Source: Pseudomonas japonica
GTDB lineage: Bacteria > Pseudomonadota > Gammaproteobacteria > Pseudomonadales > Pseudomonadaceae
Assembly (NCBI RefSeq): GCF_013522925.1
Contig: NZ_JAAMQU010000005.1
Coordinates: 1 to 64,000, forward strand
Reading direction: 5' to 3'
DNA length: 64,000 bases
Positions 63,200-64,000 of the stretch are shown piece by piece. The notes beneath the pieces are model-generated. The model made no database searches. It was not told the origin of the DNA and saw nothing but the letters and a program-made list of their open reading frames with translations. The translations under genes and the position numbers were made by a program. Position 1 is the stretch's first letter. Every line of letters begins with the position of its first letter.

Positions 63200-64000
63200 A
63201 TGATTGTCATCAATGCGCGTTTTTTGACCCAGGAACTTCGTGGTGTGCAGCGTTTTGCCGAGCAGATCTGCCTCGCGCTGAAAACCTTGCGTAATGACGT
63301 GGTGTTTGTATCGCCCCCGGGCATCCGTATGGAAGAAACCGCACACACGCTGGGCGCCCAGGTGATCGGCCGCAACAAGGGGCACTTGTGGGAACAGCTG
63401 GATCTGCCCATGTACCTGCACCGCAACGGGCGCCCATGGTTGTTGTCGCTGTGCGCCACCGCACCCGTTTTTTACCGCCGCCAGATAGTCACGCATCACG
63501 ACATTACCTATGTGCGGCACCCGGAGAGCTACAGCCTGGCGTTTCGCACGGCCTACCGCCGGATGACCCCACTGATGCTCAAGCGGGCTCACACGCTGAT
63601 CACGGTCAGCGAGTTCTCGAAGCGGGAAATCGGCGAGTTCTACGGCGTGCCTTCCGCTCGCATCCTGGTGGTGCCCAATGCGGTGAGCGGCGCGTTCCAG
63701 CCCCATCGCCTGGAGATCCCGCGGCCGTACCTGCTGGCAGTGTCCTCGCCCAGCGCGCACAAGAACTTCGCACGGATGATCGAGGCGTTTCTGCGGCTCA
63801 AGGGCCACCCGGAAGTGGAGTTGCGCATCGTGGGCGCGGCGAACGGCATTTTCGCCGACCCCAGCCTGCAGCAACAGGCAGCTGGCGACCCTCGGATTCA
63901 CTTCCTGGGGCGGCTGACCGACGCCCAGTTGATCGACCAGTACCAACATGCAAGCGCCTTCGTGTTCCCTTCGCTGTATGAGGGTTTTGGTATTCCCCCT
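63200..64000 (+). CDS. Family 4 glycosyltransferase (3' end outside window)
   Basis: Partial: at least 267 residues before the window edge. It starts MIVINARFLTQELRGVQRFAE, minus the last residue. HHDITYVRHP and ITVSEFSKREI mark the N-terminal domain; VPNAV, SSPSAHKNFARMIEAF and FVFPSLYEGFGIP are the donor-site signatures of GT4. An in-frame ATG at 63143, overlapping the hydrolase stop, is an alternative start, but its 19 extra residues are not family-like and CAAGGA precedes 63200. It shows that the cluster continues to the right. Confidence 0.9.
   Translation, partial: MIVINARFLTQELRGVQRFAEQICLALKTLRNDVVFVSPPGIRMEETAHTLGAQVIGRNKGHLWEQLDLPMYLHRNGRPWLLSLCATAPVFYRRQIVTHHDITYVRHPESYSLAFRTAYRRMTPLMLKRAHTLITVSEFSKREIGEFYGVPSARILVVPNAVSGAFQPHRLEIPRPYLLAVSSPSAHKNFARMIEAFLRLKGHPEVELRIVGAANGIFADPSLQQQAAGDPRIHFLGRLTDAQLIDQYQHASAFVFPSLYEGFGIPP

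Overview
The window is high-GC gammaproteobacterial DNA and almost certainly a Pseudomonas chromosome outside the aeruginosa species. From tyrS to rpoD the genes run in the order known from P. aeruginosa PAO1 (tyrZ, M23 peptidase, anmK, erpA, argC, coq7, speD, vfr, trpCDG, trpE, gph, rpe, murU/amgK, lptD, surA, pdxA, ksgA, apaG, apaH, glpE, prkA/yeaH/spoVR, cca, folK, folB, plsY, tsaD, rpsU, dnaG, rpoD). That collinearity is from general knowledge, not from a search. One difference is clear: trpE and trpG are only 53 bp apart, so the R/F-pyocin cluster that separates them in PAO1 is absent.

Layout. 1-250: tandem rRNA-type promoters reading left, out of the window, so an rRNA operon should lie just outside. 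251-41609: conserved housekeeping block. It covers tyrosyl-tRNA synthesis, cell-wall recycling (anmK, murU, amgK), Fe-S insertion, arginine, heme, ubiquinone and polyamine synthesis, cAMP regulation, tryptophan synthesis, LPS and outer-membrane-protein assembly, rRNA methylation, Ap4A hydrolysis, the stress kinase operon, tRNA CCA-adding, folate, phospholipid and t6A synthesis, and the rpsU-dnaG-rpoD operon. 41740-46460: accessory zone around a tRNA-Ile2(CAU), with a GNAT acetyltransferase, a self-inhibited Fic protein, a decayed alpha/beta hydrolase and a lone polytopic membrane protein. 46461-49705: Lrp regulator with davB-davA, the oxygenase route of lysine catabolism to 5-aminovalerate. 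49706-64000: a 626-bp leader followed by at least twelve co-directional genes of a Wzx/Wzy-type exopolysaccharide cluster, which runs off the right edge.

The most interesting system is this last cluster. Its eighth visible gene encodes an RfaH-family (specialised NusG) antiterminator. The untranslated leader carries two copies of the ops recruitment element, GGCGGTAGCGT and GGCGGTAGCTT. The second copy is followed at once by a perfect hairpin that looks like an attenuator. This suggests a self-contained circuit in which the operon encodes the factor that lets RNA polymerase read through its own leader and its length of over 13 kb. The cluster also has a 2-oxoglutarate-oxygenase-like protein next to a sugar aminotransferase, a WbqC-family protein, a tyrosine autokinase copolymerase and a secreted clan-A glycoside hydrolase. 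These point to a modified amino-sugar polymer that I cannot match to a named polysaccharide.

A second regulatory observation is a Trp-codon-rich tail on Gph (ending ARWRWRA) directly ahead of trpE, with mutually exclusive RNA stems. It looks like a trp attenuator embedded in the upstream coding sequence. No CRISPR arrays, insertion sequences or prophage genes were seen.
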